64,000 nt of DNA from Pseudopyrenochaeta lycopersici (taxonomy: Eukaryota; Ascomycota; Dothideomycetes; Pleosporales; Pseudopyrenochaetaceae), in NCBI GenBank assembly GCA_003313425.1, contig NHZP01000005.1, positions 1,860,001 through 1,924,000 on the forward strand. The letters are read 5' to 3'. Shown one piece after another: positions 12,953 through 24,744 of this stretch (position 1 is the first letter of the stretch; every line of letters starts with the position of its first letter). Under the pieces are notes generated by a model. That model searched no databases. It worked only from the letters and a program-made list of their open reading frames with translations, and had not been told where the DNA came from. Both the position numbers and the translations under genes were made by a program.

Positions 12953-15658
12953 TTATAGGTTAAGAAGGCTCAGTTCTCCCTCGGTGGCCTCCACACCACT
13001 CTTAACATGCTGGACAACATCTCTCACCACCATAACCAAACTCTTTACATCCTTCACAGCACAGTTATGAATAAAAGGCAGAAGATTCTCATGACACAGT
13101 TTTTGCTGCCCCTCCTTCAAGCTGGTTTCGCAAGCGCTTATGCGGCATAATATATCGTCTAACACTTCAAGCGATTCGATCGACATCTCTTCAAGCTGGG
13201 TCGTAGCTCTCGCATGCAACTTGGCCAAAGCGCTCTCAAGTCGATCCAGCTCTATAAGGAGGTCAACTCCATCGGCGACCAGCATAGCCCTAATCTTGAT
13301 CTTTTTCTCTCGTAGTAGAGCATCGCTGAGCGATAAAACATACTTTACGGTCTTCGCGAAAGGCGTCATGAGGAATGTGCGGTGATCTTGAATGCGGGAC
13401 CAACGTTGTCGCCACATAGCCTGTATTTGCACTACTGCTGTGGTTTCCCGTTGTCGCTGTTCATCATCGGCTTCTGGCGTTGCCTCAGTCTTGGGAGCAA
13501 CTGTAACCTTGGAGTCGGCGCTCTCTTGACTGTTTCCAAAATGCTGGGGCTTAATAGACGTGAAAGGTACAACCTTAGTGGACTTGCTTTGAAGATAGAA
13601 ATACGACGCAGGAAAATCTTTCCCTCTGTTGTTGTTACTATCTCGGGTAACAATGATGAGCGAATCTTTTCCGTTGTAGATTTGGAAAGAGCGGGCGAAT
13701 ATCTCCGCTAAATCCTCGAATCGACTGTGTTGGAAATGTTGGACCCAAAGAACAGGGAGCTCGAATATCTTTGAAATATTTAGCAAAACGATGTCTCTTC
13801 ACGTAATGCGGTGTCTCATACTTCTCTAACTCTCATCCACGCGTCCTTGAAGTCTCTGATTACGGGCTTAGCACAACCCAGATTCAGCAAGATGGTCGCC
13901 ATAAGATCTGCCATGCGTCTCCGTAAAAGCAGCATCGGATATGTCCTGGAGCCAATCGTGAAGGTGGGCCTTGGATCGAAATTTTGGAGCGTCTGGAGAT
14001 TAGAGAAAATCCCGCAGAGGCCGTGTAGGAGAAGTTGAAGGGAGCATCGATATGTGTAATTTTCGGACTCGGTCAGGACTTCTTGACCGCTGTTGGCCAC
14101 GAGCGGAAGATGAAACGTGGCCCAAGATTGAGGCATAAGTATCGGACCGGAGGAACCCACGAAGACCTAAGCCCGGAAAAAATCATTAGCAATAAATCAT
14201 ACAGAGAAGGAGTTCTTGCTACCAGATAGGTGGCCAGATATTCATATATGCTGAGGATCGCATGAAACGCGGTGAGGTTCCACATAGGATCCCGCCCCGT
14301 CGGTTGAGGGAATTGGCCAGATGCCCTCTGCATTGGTTGAATGAAATACCCAGCAGCCCTCTGCAAGGTATGAATGAAGTTACCTAGATTATTATTCTGA
14401 GCAATAGCCGTCAATATAGCAATTCTCTCGTGATTGCTTCGTATTACACAATATTAATCATAACAAACTTACAAATACAACTTGATTTCGGTGGTATATG
14501 CCCACTCAAGCCAACGCAGAATTTGTAGAGTCGTTGATGTGTCGTGGCAAACGTTCCATTCAGGAGGAAACCTGGCTAAGGCTACTTTTGATTGACTCAA
14601 TTGTCGCATGACGGATCTGTAAAACCGCTCATAAACGCCTAAGCCTATGGTGGATTGCATTAGCAGCTGAGTCTTGCGATAAGGAAATAGCCTCAAGTTT
14701 TACCTAAATTCTGTGCCATCTGGATCTGTTCAAGTAAGGCGGAGAGACTCCGTCGGCTTTCCCAATACTCCTCTCTTAACCTAAAAAACAACAGATCTTC
14801 GATGCCTGAAGCGACTGTGCTTGCTTCTCGCGCATGAAAATGCTCTATCTGCGCTTGCGATATTGATAATGGGTCGTGCTGGAAAGAAGACACGTAAGTG
14901 ACCTCGCGGAGTAAACGTTCTAGCCAGTGGCGTCCTTATTGTCGATTAGCAAGCGATTTATCTCTTGGGTGAAACAGTTCACGCTTACTCCGCGGCAGGA
15001 AATTTTCTTGGAAGTCTTTATTCATCGCCCGATTGTAATAAACCGGTGTCAACGAACAGAGGATAGAACTGATGAGTATCGAGGTCTGAGATAATTATTT
15101 AGCTTGGCAAGGCTGTATATAGCGGACAGACGGGACGCTCCACCTTGATCATTCGAGAGCAGTCAGCCGAATTAAGCTTCTCGTGAGAAAAGCGGCATTG
15201 GCCCATTTGCTCAGCAATGCAGTTTCCTGAATAGAATCAACTCATGAATAATATGGCGCTTGGAGGGACAAACTAACCCTGTGTTAAGTACCTGACGCAG
15301 CGCGTTGGCCACAGTTGTGACCACAGATCCCGGGCAATTCCATCCAGGCAGGCGATAGCAGAAGCAAATCGATCTAGAACCCAAGTTTTTGCTAGGTGGG
15401 GATATTCAATGGAGCTTGGCAGAGCATCCGGCTTCTCATCTGAAGCATGTTTGAGAGGAGACCAAGATAACAAGCGATAAGTATCGCCCAGGGAAGACGT
15501 AGTGAAGACGCCGGAGATGAGAAGTGCTGCGTGCCATGCGTAACCGCCACCTGCATCATCCAACAGTTTTCGCACAATCCAAACCACTGCTGAGAGGATC
15601 CGGAAAGGAGAATACTCAAAATCCGTTGCTTGCTTAAGAATTTTTGGCAGATTGATTA
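12953..15658 (-). pseudogene. C-terminal segment of a TRANK1-like (UvrD-type) helicase gene, multi-exon, N-terminus missing
   Basis: At least seven minus-strand exons can be chained, with GT/AG introns and branch points between them: about 15655-15278, 15234-15110, 14930-14700, 14690-14473, 14399-14230, 14168-13820 and 13760-12953. Exon 1 carries a stretch ending WPTRCVRYLTQG; exon 2 continues GNCIAEQMGQCRFSHEKL, a C-x8-C-x3-H pattern that may bind zinc. The last exon contains an IQ-like calmodulin-binding motif (VVQIQAMWRQRW) followed by a predicted helical, charged tail. This order resembles the C-terminal third of large fungal TPR/ankyrin TRANK1-like helicases. No helicase motifs exist upstream before the F-box gene, so the gene is truncated here or is a stand-alone module. 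No clear nonsense codons break the exons, so it could still be expressed. The family match is from memory and moderate. Confidence 0.45.
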
Positions 15659-15948
15659 GGATCTATGACGTCAGTGAAATCAGGATCGTGCGAGTATATT
15701 CCTTAAAAGGCGCCTTACATGAAAGCACACAAACCCCTTCACCACAGGGCTTTGCAACATATGGATTGCGGTCGTTTTGTCCATTTGGCTGACCTCTGCA
15801 ACGATTGAGCGAGCAGCGGAATGGATCTTGTCTCAAGTTGATTGGCTCGGTACGCTCTTCCTGGTAGCTGTGCGCCGTTGGCACGTGCTCATCGTGCCTA
15901 GGAATATTATAATCATACACCCAGGCACGCTCGAGATCATAATGAATC

Positions 15949-16041
15949 ACGCCTCGACATCGCGCACGCCTCCATCGCACACATCGCACATGCCTCGGCA
16001 TCGCGCACGCGTCGACATCTCGCACACGCCTCGAAATCGAC
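15949..16041. repeat. Degenerate CATCGCRCACGCCTC tandem-like repeat
   Basis: About six imperfect copies of a 14-17-nt unit (for example CATCGCGCACGCCTC, CATCGCACACATCGCA, CATCTCGCACACGCCTC) lie back to back in the upstream region of the F-box gene. The unit is not exact, so the borders are approximate. I see no coding meaning in the overlapping frames. Confidence 0.55.
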
Positions 16042-16150
16042 GTACCCCGACTGTTGCGCACGCCAGCCGAATCAAAACTTCACCGTCCTTCACGGCGTAC
16101 ACACGCTCAGAGACCATCGCGCTCCAGCGACCATAGAGCATAATAGCCAC

Positions 16151-17260
16151 ATGTTGAACATTTCAAGCTTGCCACAAGAGCTTCTCGATAGGATTTTTCA
16201 AATCCTTTTCAGCTTTTACGATGATGCATACGACAAAACTGGGTTGAATATTCGCCTCACCTGCAAGGACTTAGCACATCGAAGCAAAGATGTGTTTGGG
16301 AAGAACTTTTGTTCCCATTTGAATGTGCTGCTTCACCCGAAGAGTTTCCAGATCCTACGAGAAATCGCGCACCAACCAGACCTTGCCAAGCACGTCCGCA
16401 AATTTACGATAAGTGGTGAAAGCGGGGCGAGAGATCCTGCGGAATACCAGAACGACCTTGTAGAAGCACTCAAGAAGTTCACCAGGTTGCAATTCCTCCA
16501 AATTGGGACATCTTCGTTCCACAAACCTGATATGGCTGCAGCAGATATTAGTATGCGATGTGGACGCAAGCAGATTAAAGACTACGCCAGAAAACCCGAC
16601 TGGCCAGTGTACGAGCTGGTGCTGAAAGCGCTTGTAGAGGCTGAAAAGCACAATACTCTCACCATCAATCTCACCTTTCTGGCGTTAGTAGGTTCAGACG
16701 TTATACCGAAGTCCCATCTGAGTATGCAGCACTGGGTTGTATGCGCGCCAAGTATACGTCAGTTGAGTTTCTTCGGCAACGGGACGGAGTTGCGCCACGC
16801 TCTTTTCTCGTCAAGCGAAAATCTCACGGATATAGCGTTAGAACAAATATCGGAGGAACATGATCTGGATTATCTTGAGATAACTCGGCACGTCTGGTCA
16901 CAACTACGTTCTTTCGAGCTACTCGCCGTGAACTGGAATTACCCATCACTAATCGGATTTCTTAGTCGCCACCAGAATACTTTGGAGGTTCTACGGCTAT
17001 TGGATGTCCATATTTCAAAAGGCACCTGGAAAAAGCTGCTGGAATTCGTAGCTGACATGCCCCACCTTACAAGTTTGGGGCTTTATCGCTTAGTTGCTGA
17101 GTCACCGGAACCTACCGCAGACTATGATGAAAATCGCGCTGGTCTTGTAGTTGAAGATAAGCTGGACGTGGCTCCTAGTCTGCGACCCACCATTTCCGAC
17201 TTTCAGATGATGGAGACGAAGGAGAGCTGGGTACATATCGTGCTGTTCAAAAACGATTGA
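16151..17260 (+). CDS. F-box protein with leucine-rich-like body
   Basis: This single-exon gene encodes 369 residues. Residues 4-40 (ISSLPQELLDRIFQILFSF, then LNIRLTCKDLAHRS) fit the F-box consensus 'LPxELLxxIFxxL...RLxCKxL'. F-box proteins recruit substrates to SCF (Skp1-cullin-F-box) ubiquitin ligases in nucleus or cytosol. The rest has recurring hydrophobic stretches (LTDIALEQI, LRSFELLAVNW, LEVLRLLDV, LTSLGLYRL), as in fungal F-box/LRR-like proteins, and probably forms the substrate-binding part; the substrate is unknown. The start is the first ATG preceding the F-box and needs no intron. The nearby cullin copy at 17.9-20.7 kb is broken, so no functional partnership is implied. Confidence 0.8.
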   Translation: MLNISSLPQELLDRIFQILFSFYDDAYDKTGLNIRLTCKDLAHRSKDVFGKNFCSHLNVLLHPKSFQILREIAHQPDLAKHVRKFTISGESGARDPAEYQNDLVEALKKFTRLQFLQIGTSSFHKPDMAAADISMRCGRKQIKDYARKPDWPVYELVLKALVEAEKHNTLTINLTFLALVGSDVIPKSHLSMQHWVVCAPSIRQLSFFGNGTELRHALFSSSENLTDIALEQISEEHDLDYLEITRHVWSQLRSFELLAVNWNYPSLIGFLSRHQNTLEVLRLLDVHISKGTWKKLLEFVADMPHLTSLGLYRLVAESPEPTADYDENRAGLVVEDKLDVAPSLRPTISDFQMMETKESWVHIVLFKND

Positions 17261-17862
17261 AAAAGTAATCGGTTTAGTGCCAAGCGGAGCTACACCGAGA
17301 TGACCAAAGCTCGTCGAAACAGTTCTATTGACAAGGAGAAAAGAATGTCGGTACACGAGCGAAGAGGTCATTGACTCTTGACGCCAACAATGCCCATGCT
17401 TAAAATCAAGGATATGCAATCTCAAATTATGGGTTAAGTGAAGGCGCACAAGGGTTGATAAGATTGGCGGTGTCGCGGCGGGCGTCGTGGTGAAGTAGTC
17501 GTACGTCGTGGGAGCGCAGTGGAGTGTCTCACCGTGGTACTCTCGATCCACTCACATGGTCATCTCAGCTAACGACGATTTGTTGTGGAGAAAACCCCGA
17601 AACAAGCTAGATCTTCCTTCAAAGACCGAAGAAATTCATGATTTCATATGCCGAATGGCATTGCCCGTTGTGCTCGCCATCACTGCGTCTATTTTATCCT
17701 CCATCGTCATGTACTGTCATCTTGAATCGTTGTGCCTCGTGCCTCGTTGGGTATTGCAAAAGACACTGCAATGACGCTACAGTATCAAACAACAACCTCG
17801 AAAGGAATATGCATGCGAGAAAAGGGGTGCTCGTGTCGTTAGAGGTTATGCGCTGAACGCGC
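17261..17862. other. Intergenic spacer between F-box gene and cullin copy
   Basis: The spacer holds the convergent 3' ends of the F-box gene (+) and the cullin pseudogene (-). Short open frames here (17508-17774 and 17638-17856) show no family features. The real 3' part of a cullin gene (winged-helix and neddylation site) is absent from this interval. Confidence 0.4.
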
Positions 17863-19032
17863 TTAGCCGAGATCATCAGCATTTGCCTGTTTAGCATATA
17901 CGAAAGCCGCATTAAGGTCTTTGGAAATCTGCATGTCTTGGAACATGCGCTGGAGCTTGTTGGTGTACTCGAAACCGCATGCTTCCTTCAGCTTTGAGAT
18001 CATGCTCGTTTCTGCGTCGTCAGAAGCGGAGGTATTCTGGACCAAACGCTTTGCCAACATGGGTGAGTAGAACTTCTGGAAGACATCTTTATCCTTAATG
18101 TACTTAAAGACGGTTATAATTTGCATAAGCAGTTTCTCCGTGTCATCTTCTTCGCTCATCTTTGTGCTCGAACGCTTCAGAACGGTGTCGGTGTATTTTG
18201 CGAGCAACTCAGGTGACTTGTTCGAGCTGGACTTACAGATCTTATTCCGATTGACAAACTCGCGACAGGCATTATCGAACTCCGACTCACCATTGAAGGC
18301 CTTGTTGACAAGATCTTGGTACTTTGTATGGACTTCAAGAAGAGCCTCAACGTAGATCTTCGGCTCTAGACTGTCACCCTCTTGAGAAAGCTTGTCGACA
18401 GCATCGAAGCCTGCCTTACGAATGTGGGTCTCATACTGAGCGCGCAGAGAATCAAGACCTTCTGGACTGCGAGCAAGGAGTTTATACATTCGGCCCAGGT
18501 CTTCTTGCTTATCATGGTCGAGCAGGATCTGGAACTCTTCCCGAAAAGCTTGCGAATGATTCGTGATCAAAGGCTGTTCGCATGTTCTCATCAACGGTGA
18601 CATGATCTCGTTGAGAAGGTAAAGCGGCACACGCTCCTGCTCCTCCTAGAGACGAGCCTCGGCCTTCTTCATGTACTCGACGACGCTGTTCTCAGCCAGG
18701 AATTGTTTCGACTCATTGTCGTAGTACTGCGCGGTGGCCTCCAGGAATGGTTTCTCGAAGTGCTCTTCGTACACATCGAGTGTTGATCTGGAGCTATCAG
18801 CCTCGTCCAGGCCTAATGACACAAAAGATTCCACAACGGACTTGATGTGCAACTGCTCAATTATCTCGCCATTTCGCTGCTTCTCGACAAGCTTGAGGAC
18901 CGAGCGCATGACGCTCTCTTGCGTACCAGTGAAGATGTCCTCTTTCCAGCGGACCAAGTGCAAGGTGTAGATGTCGTAAATGTTCTTTTTGCCCTCATCC
19001 ATTTCGCGCTTTACCCAATGTCGGTGGAGATA

Positions 19033-20380
19033 CAGTGACCCCGCAAAAGTTTCCGTTGCGCACGCACGAGCCACCCTCACAAGCACATGTACACCAAACT
19101 TCAACACCATTGATCTCAGCCAAAACATTATATAATTATTATTTTTTGAGTCACAGGTTGCTCAGATGGTCAGTATCTAGTTTGCCATCCTTGCGCCTTT
19201 GTGCATGCAGCGATTCGTCGTCGCATACTCAAGATGAGGCTCTTGATGAGCCTGGCTGGGATGCGCCGCCAGCACTCTTTTAATGCACTACAAAAGCCAT
19301 CCCACTCTTCTATAGCTTGGCTGTAATTATTATATTGTGGATATAATTTATACATGCGCTTCTTTAGGTACCACCAGAGGTGCTCAATTGGGTTAAGATC
19401 AGGTGAGTATGCTGGCCATTTGATAGTGGTGATGTAGTGCTCGCGAAGGAACTCACGCGTTGCAGCTGCTGTGTGTATGCGCGCGTTATCCTGCATAAAA
19501 AGCTGAGAACGACGCCAAGAAGGTAGAAGTCCTTTAGTTAAGGCCTTAATGTAACTTTTGGCGGAGTACCCTTGCTTTTTTGCATCAAAATCACGCTCCA
19601 TTATGACCAGAGGACTTCTTCTAGCATGCCCGCGTTCATCCAACCATATTGAGCCCCATACCATTTGTGCAACCTTTTTACCGCAGCCATAGGTTTGCAG
19701 CATTATTGCCTTCCATTTCTCATCTAGTTTTCGAAAAACCCACTCCTGGTTTTGCCCTGAGCCCTTCTGAACTAGGCACTCATCTGAGAACTTGACCGTG
19801 CGCCGATGCCACAGGAATTGAGAGTACTCCTTGCAGAACTTGAGGCGCCTCAACGCACGCGAGCGATTAAGCTTAGGACGTTTTTTACAAGGTCGATTGG
19901 TGAGCCTTGTCTTTTAAGGAATCGTGCTAATGTGTCATTGCTGGGTGGCTTCGAAGAGGTGCCATCTGGATTCACAACCACTGCCACTTCAGCTAGCTCT
20001 TTGTACTTAATTTTTGGCTGCGCGCGTGCTTTGCGATAGATAATCTTCTTTTGATGAAGGGATAGTATAGGCGGTCGACCTCTGCGAGGTTTATCTGCAG
20101 TTGTACCTGTTTGTTGATATTTTTTCCTCAGGTCGCGTATGGCGCTTTCGCTTCGGCGATACGCGTTAGCAACTTGAGCAACTGTAGAACCACCATGCAG
20201 CATCCTAATAATTTGATCCCGCTGCTGGACAGTTAAATTAGGACCTCTGCGCACATTTTGGTCTATTTCTTGTAAAATTCGGCGTTGTGGTGGCATAGTT
20301 ATGATACATGAAAGTTGAGAAGGAGATGTTGTGAGGGAACGCGTCGCGCTTGTGCAACGGAAACTTTTGCGGGGTCACTG
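19033..20380 (-). mobile_element. Tc1/mariner element (1,348 bp) inserted in the cullin copy
   Basis: The element is bounded by 27-bp perfect inverted repeats (outer 20: CAGTGACCCCGCAAAAGTTT) and by TA on both sides (19031-19032 and 20381-20382), the standard Tc1/mariner target duplication. Beyond the first 27 bp the two ends diverge. The transposase is read on the minus strand. Identical termini suggest a rather recent insertion, although the transposase has a frameshift. Confidence 0.95.
19170..20296 (-). pseudogene. Tc1/mariner DD34E transposase, frameshifted
   Basis: Two overlapping frames make up the gene: 19850-20296 (N-terminal helix-turn-helix part, starting MPPQRRILQEIDQNVRRGPN, with a GRPP AT-hook-like motif) and 19170-19853 (catalytic part). 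The catalytic residues are present: FSDEC for the first Asp, FMQDNARIH for the second Asp, and SPDLNPIEHLWWYLKK for the Glu, with 34 residues between the second Asp and Glu (DD34E). The N-terminal frame ends LIARVR and the second continues RRLKFCKEYSQF, so a single-base indel near 19851 breaks the protein; programmed frameshifting or an intron looks unlikely. Total length, about 370 aa, is normal for the family. Confidence 0.9.
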
Positions 20381-20664
20381 TACCTGAACAAGTGGTTGTT
20401 ATATTGACCCGCCGTCGTGTATCGGTTCCACTCCTTGATGTAGAATGTGAGGAGGGCCTCGTTGACATGTTGTTTTGACTCGGCCTGCACGCCCGCAAGA
20501 TGTGTTTTGAGGTATTCAGTGAGATGCTGGTACAGGTCCTCACCAAGGAAGTGGACAGCGCCTCCGCTGTATTTGGAGCAAAATGACGAGCCTGGGGCGT
20601 CTTTCTGGGCAGTACAGAAGTTGTGAATTGCCGTATACAGGCCCATGTACGTTTTCATGTCCAT

Positions 20665-20934
20665 ACCTACTTGGCAGCGAACCGACAGGATCCAACTGAA
20701 TCATGCCCGCTTGCAGCTTAGTCCCGGTTTCCGGTTGAACCGCTAACCTTATTTGGTTAGATCCCTGCGTCCCCTGAACTAGGAAGCCAGGGGGCCTCCC
20801 CTTTCCTTACAACACAGCACTGCAGAACGTTACAATTGACAGACGATTGCTACTTCTATTATACTTCTTACCAGCTGTTTGTATTCCTGCTAGTAATATG
20901 CAACTTTGATATTACTCCTATGCGCTCCCCACGC
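20665..20934. other. Spacer upstream of cullin copy
   Basis: These 270 bases separate the first recognisable cullin codons from the stop of the DUF4470/MYND gene. The missing cullin N-terminal exon is not visible here. Confidence 0.4.
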
Positions 20935-23900
20935 CTATGGACTAATTAATATCTTACAAATCCGCTTGTGTTCTCCCTCTGTCCAGTCCTTTATCTGGCA
21001 TTCCTTCGAGCAGTACCTTGCAACCTTGCACTTACCGCATTTGAGAAGCGGCTGACCGCCCAACCCCTCCTTTCTATCGCATGTGAAGCATCCCTCTTTG
21101 TCGGGGTTAGGGCTAGGCGTGCTCTGGGCAGTCTGTCTTACGGCTCCCTCTGTTAACAAAGCACCTAGGTCAACACTCTCATCTACAAACGGCACAGAGA
21201 AACATGGAGTAATCGCCGCACGAACGCAGAACTTCGCCACACTGTCCCAAAGAGGCACCTTGGGTTTGTAACTCTCAGGGAACTTCCCCAAGCCGCACGA
21301 GCACAAGAACTGCTCACCAGGCTTAGTGGAGAGTGGTATCGATGCGCTATTCACACTGTACTCGCACGAGGCAACGTGCTTCCAGTCGCGACACCGCTCG
21401 ACGAAGGTCGGTACCGCGTGCTTCCACAGTAATAGCTCGGCGTCGTCAACGAGGATCGACACAATGCCACTATTTTGTAGACGAGTTAGGAAGTTTGCAA
21501 GGCGAGGCACGAGTTGAGTCGTCAATGGTAGCAGAGCTGCATCGATCGTGATACTCTGGCTTGCAAGATCGAGGCGTACCGATGATACGAAGATCAGCAC
21601 TTGTATGCCACCGCCAGTGCGGTTATCAATGCCAAAGACGGTTTGTTGTGACGCACCGCCAATGCCAGCCATATGAGAGAACATGCTCAAGAGTGAGTCC
21701 TTGAAGTTGACTTGGGCGTCCTCGCAAGTGATGCTTAAAGCGCGATAACGCTCTCGTTTCGACCGCTCTCTCGCGGAAAACATAGCAGAGAGGTGTGTAG
21801 TCATCCACTCCAACTTCGAGCTCCTCGCGAGGTCGAGGATTGGGAGGCAGTCTAGGTTCGCGTAGGGTAGGCTTTCGAGGATTGGTGTGCCTTGCTGGAA
21901 GAAGACCGTGAAGGTTGAATCTGTACGACTCAACAACGACGCTGGTGATGCAACTACCGCGATGAACTCTACATAGCAGGATTTCCTTGCAATCCTTGTC
22001 TTGCCGCCGGACATGGTTAATGGCACAGGAAGCTGGATCTCCTGACAGAGTGATCTGGATCCCATGTCAAGTTCAACCCGGAAAGGGGACAGCTGCTTTA
22101 TATTGACGACAGCCCCAGAGCACAACAAGTCTTTACTATTTGTGGAAGCGAGGTCCATGTGGATATTAAGCTTAGACATCTGCGTGGCCTTGCTGTCCAA
22201 CGATACATGAAAGCTAACCTTGGGTGCTTTGAGATCAGAGAGCCTTGTTATACTAGCACCGTACTGAACCAATTCGGCAGGAGCAGAGCCGTAGTCCTTT
22301 GGAGTGTCTGGCAACGGCGCATAGGCCTCTAGGTTGGGGGGACATACCGTAAGGAAGACGTCTTTGCCCGCAAGTACCGACTTGTGGATCTCAAGGAACA
22401 TGCCAAGCTCGCCTGCCAGCATCATTGATGTCGGCGTCGACTTCAAACCAAAAATTACTTCGGTGGAGAGATCGGCGTAATATAGGACGATCCATGTAGG
22501 TACGAGAGTGGACACAATCAAAGGTCTATTCCCCTGCCACTCTTTCTGGTCCGACTCCACATGGATAGCGAAATCATCCGTGTATTCTATGCCAGTGGTT
22601 TGAATGTCCCCAAACCCCATCTGGAGATCTGGAAAGATGTTTTGCCGACCGTCATACGGCGATTGTAGCATAATGTGACAGATCGGGCTCCCGAATTTGG
22701 ATGGCGATTTGTTCTGGAAGGCTGCCAGCTTATGGTGCGGGACGACAAAGGTGAGGAATACCGTAGATTTTATGCTCTGCCAATGTCGAAGTGGACTGTC
22801 CTTCAAGTTTTCCCTTATTCCAGTCATGTCGGGTTCGTAGGACATCTCGGTCCGTAGTCCAAATAAGTGTAAGTGCGTATAGAGTTCTTGAATGTAGTGA
22901 GCGCCCATATTCAGTTGTTGGTCGTTCAACACCTTGTCGCAGAGAATTTGAATGAAATCACCCCAATTTACACACTGTGCGTTTCTAATCAGGCGTAGGA
23001 TAGCGGCCAAGCCAGCTCGAGTATACCGCTCATATTGGTTGCGGAATAATTGGATAGGGCCTGCCGAGAATCGATTCGACCAGCTTTCGTCTTGAAACAT
23101 CTGTAGGTACATATTATAGACGAAACATGCCAGCTCGTTCGAATCAAATTTAATAGCTGAAGGAGCCGTTTTCTTCCAAACCATGATATATCGAGACTGC
23201 GTGCTAAGGCTCCCTTCAGTCATCGTTTTCATCATACACTCATCGAACGTCGAGAAGGTGGTTGTGTTGGTCCAGTATTGGACGGGCTTAAGTCCAAAGA
23301 GGAGTGAAACTGTTGGAAGATCACCACAGAGTAGTCCCTTAGTATATTTCTCAATACTCTTATCTCGCAACACCAATATCTCTGTGGATATTGCTGAACT
23401 GGCCTTAGGTGCTAAAAGTGGCGCGCAAGCTGCAAGAATATTCAAGGAGCCCAAGTGATCTAACAAATTTGAAGTATCGATCACATCAAATACGACCGGG
23501 GCGGAGCCTTCTCGAAAATAGTCTTCTGAATCCAGGACAAGCGGCTCGTAATGCCAGCGGTCACGATAAGCATGAGCCGTTCGGTTGTTTCGATTAGCCT
23601 GATAATGTTGTAGGACATGGCAGAATGCCAAAGCGTCCGAGGCTATAAAACGGATGACTAAGTGTCCGCTAGCACGGCGAAAACTCTCACCCCAAGCGTG
23701 GAACTCCGTAATAACTGCCTGGGCCGCAGTCTTTAGGCCCTTGATCGTTGAAGATTCGGGCCGCAGAGGAGAATCTTTAGCCAAGGATGCGTACCCTGTT
23801 GCAAGATGGAAGCCCAGAAAAGGGTCTGTACCGTAATGCAAGGTCAGAGTCTGATGGTGGCCTCCGAACATTGGATTGAGATGTTTGGAGTCGACAAGAA

Positions 23901-24744
23901 TCCGCTTATTAGTAATGGCCACACCATTTTTCCAGTAGTCTGATAGAAAGTTCGGGACGTCCCTAAAAGCCAGCATTGAACACGGAGCTGCGGAACGGAT
24001 ACCAGAGTAAACGACGCTGTTTCCTATCATTTCTTTGTGCATACTATGTGCTTTCTTGAGCCCGGCCTTCAGTTGCTTCTGTTGCTCCCGGAAGGCCTCG
24101 CCATGAGAGGGACTGAGCGCGTAGTACCCCCACAACCGGACCACCCGGGCAAAAGTGGTGGTGTCACAGAATCGTAACAGTTTCCCATATCGACCTTTAT
24201 GCCACTCTTCCATCGATGTTGCTAGGCTTTCTAACTTGTTCGCTTGCATCCGGAGTAGATTTAGAGATTCGGAATCAAGCTTTGTATGATAATAAACATT
24301 CCAGATTAAGTCCGAGCTTTTACCGTTTAGGTCATCGAGAAGAAGGGCATAAAGGAGGACGTTTCGGGCTATTTAGATGTTAGAAGGATTGATCGGAAGC
24401 CAGGGGCATGTACTACCTATGATCTCTGCCTCAATGTCACAGCAGGTTATATCGAGCTTACTTGCATCTATGCGACATTAGTGTATGTGAGATACACTTC
24501 TAGGAAGCCTTAAAGCTTTTGAGAAGTATTGAATCGAGCCAGGCCCTTTTGATGGAAGTTGTATTTGCTTACCTGCCGTCGATCGAGAGTAAGCCGTGAA
24601 GAGGATGCTGCGAGCATCTCCACACCCAAGCAGCAATAATGCAGCATCTTGACCAGGTGGCAGAGTTTGACTGTAGCAGACAGCCGGAGTGTTACCCGCA
24701 GGGTAGAAGTATGCGAGTGTTTCAATATGGGCAGGTTTCAACAT
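20935..24744 (-). CDS. DUF4470 and MYND zinc-finger protein, three exons
   Basis: The inferred exons on the minus strand are 24744-24573, 24467-24417 and 24368-20935. Introns 24468-24572 and 24369-24416 have good donors (GTAAGC, GTAGTA) and acceptors, with a CTAAC branch point in the second. The joined N-terminus reads ETLAYFYPAGNTPAVCYSQ, then LLLLGCGDARSILFTAYS, KLDITCCDIEAEI and RNVLLYALLLDD, matching the DUF4470 domain of fungal proteins. The C-terminus (residues about 1120-1165) is a MYND zinc finger with Cys spacing as in CFTCDRKEG and CGKCKVARYCSKECQIKDW, ending HKRIC. MYND fingers bind proline-rich partner peptides. The 1,179 or so residues are intact, with no stop. The start at 24744 is the first ATG of exon 1. 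The exact cellular role is unknown. Confidence 0.85.

Larger units (their letters stand above)
17863..20664 (-). pseudogene. Truncated cullin-1 paralogue, interrupted by a Tc1 element
   Basis: The minus strand encodes cullin repeats very close to fungal cullin-1 (SCF scaffold): MDMKTYMGLYTAIHNF, ALLTFYIKEWNRYTTAGQY, KREMDEGKKNIYDIYTLHL, FLAENSVVEYMKKAEARL, VPLYLLNEIMSPLMRTCEQ and ACGFEYTNKLQRMFQDMQ. It is damaged in five ways: the extreme N-terminal exon is not found; a 1,348-bp transposon splits a Tyr codon after NNHLFR; an in-frame TAG (18646-18648) follows EARL where I would expect Asp; about four residues are missing in NGESEF-DNACREF; and homology stops after KDLNAAF, with the C-terminal RBX1-binding and neddylation region absent. 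Removing the element rejoins FRYLHRHWVKRE exactly in frame. This is most likely an extra copy, with a functional cullin-1 elsewhere. Confidence 0.9.

Noticed and set aside
15663..16150. Long open frames on both strands (15663-16061 minus, 15777-16136 plus)
   Set aside because: They arise from the degenerate CGCACACGCCTC repeat; the two strands are open simultaneously and the proteins are low-complexity Arg/His/Thr with no domain.
24510..24725. Alternative 71-codon ORF overlapping exon 1 of the MYND gene
   Set aside because: It is a shifted frame of the exon that encodes the conserved DUF4470 start.
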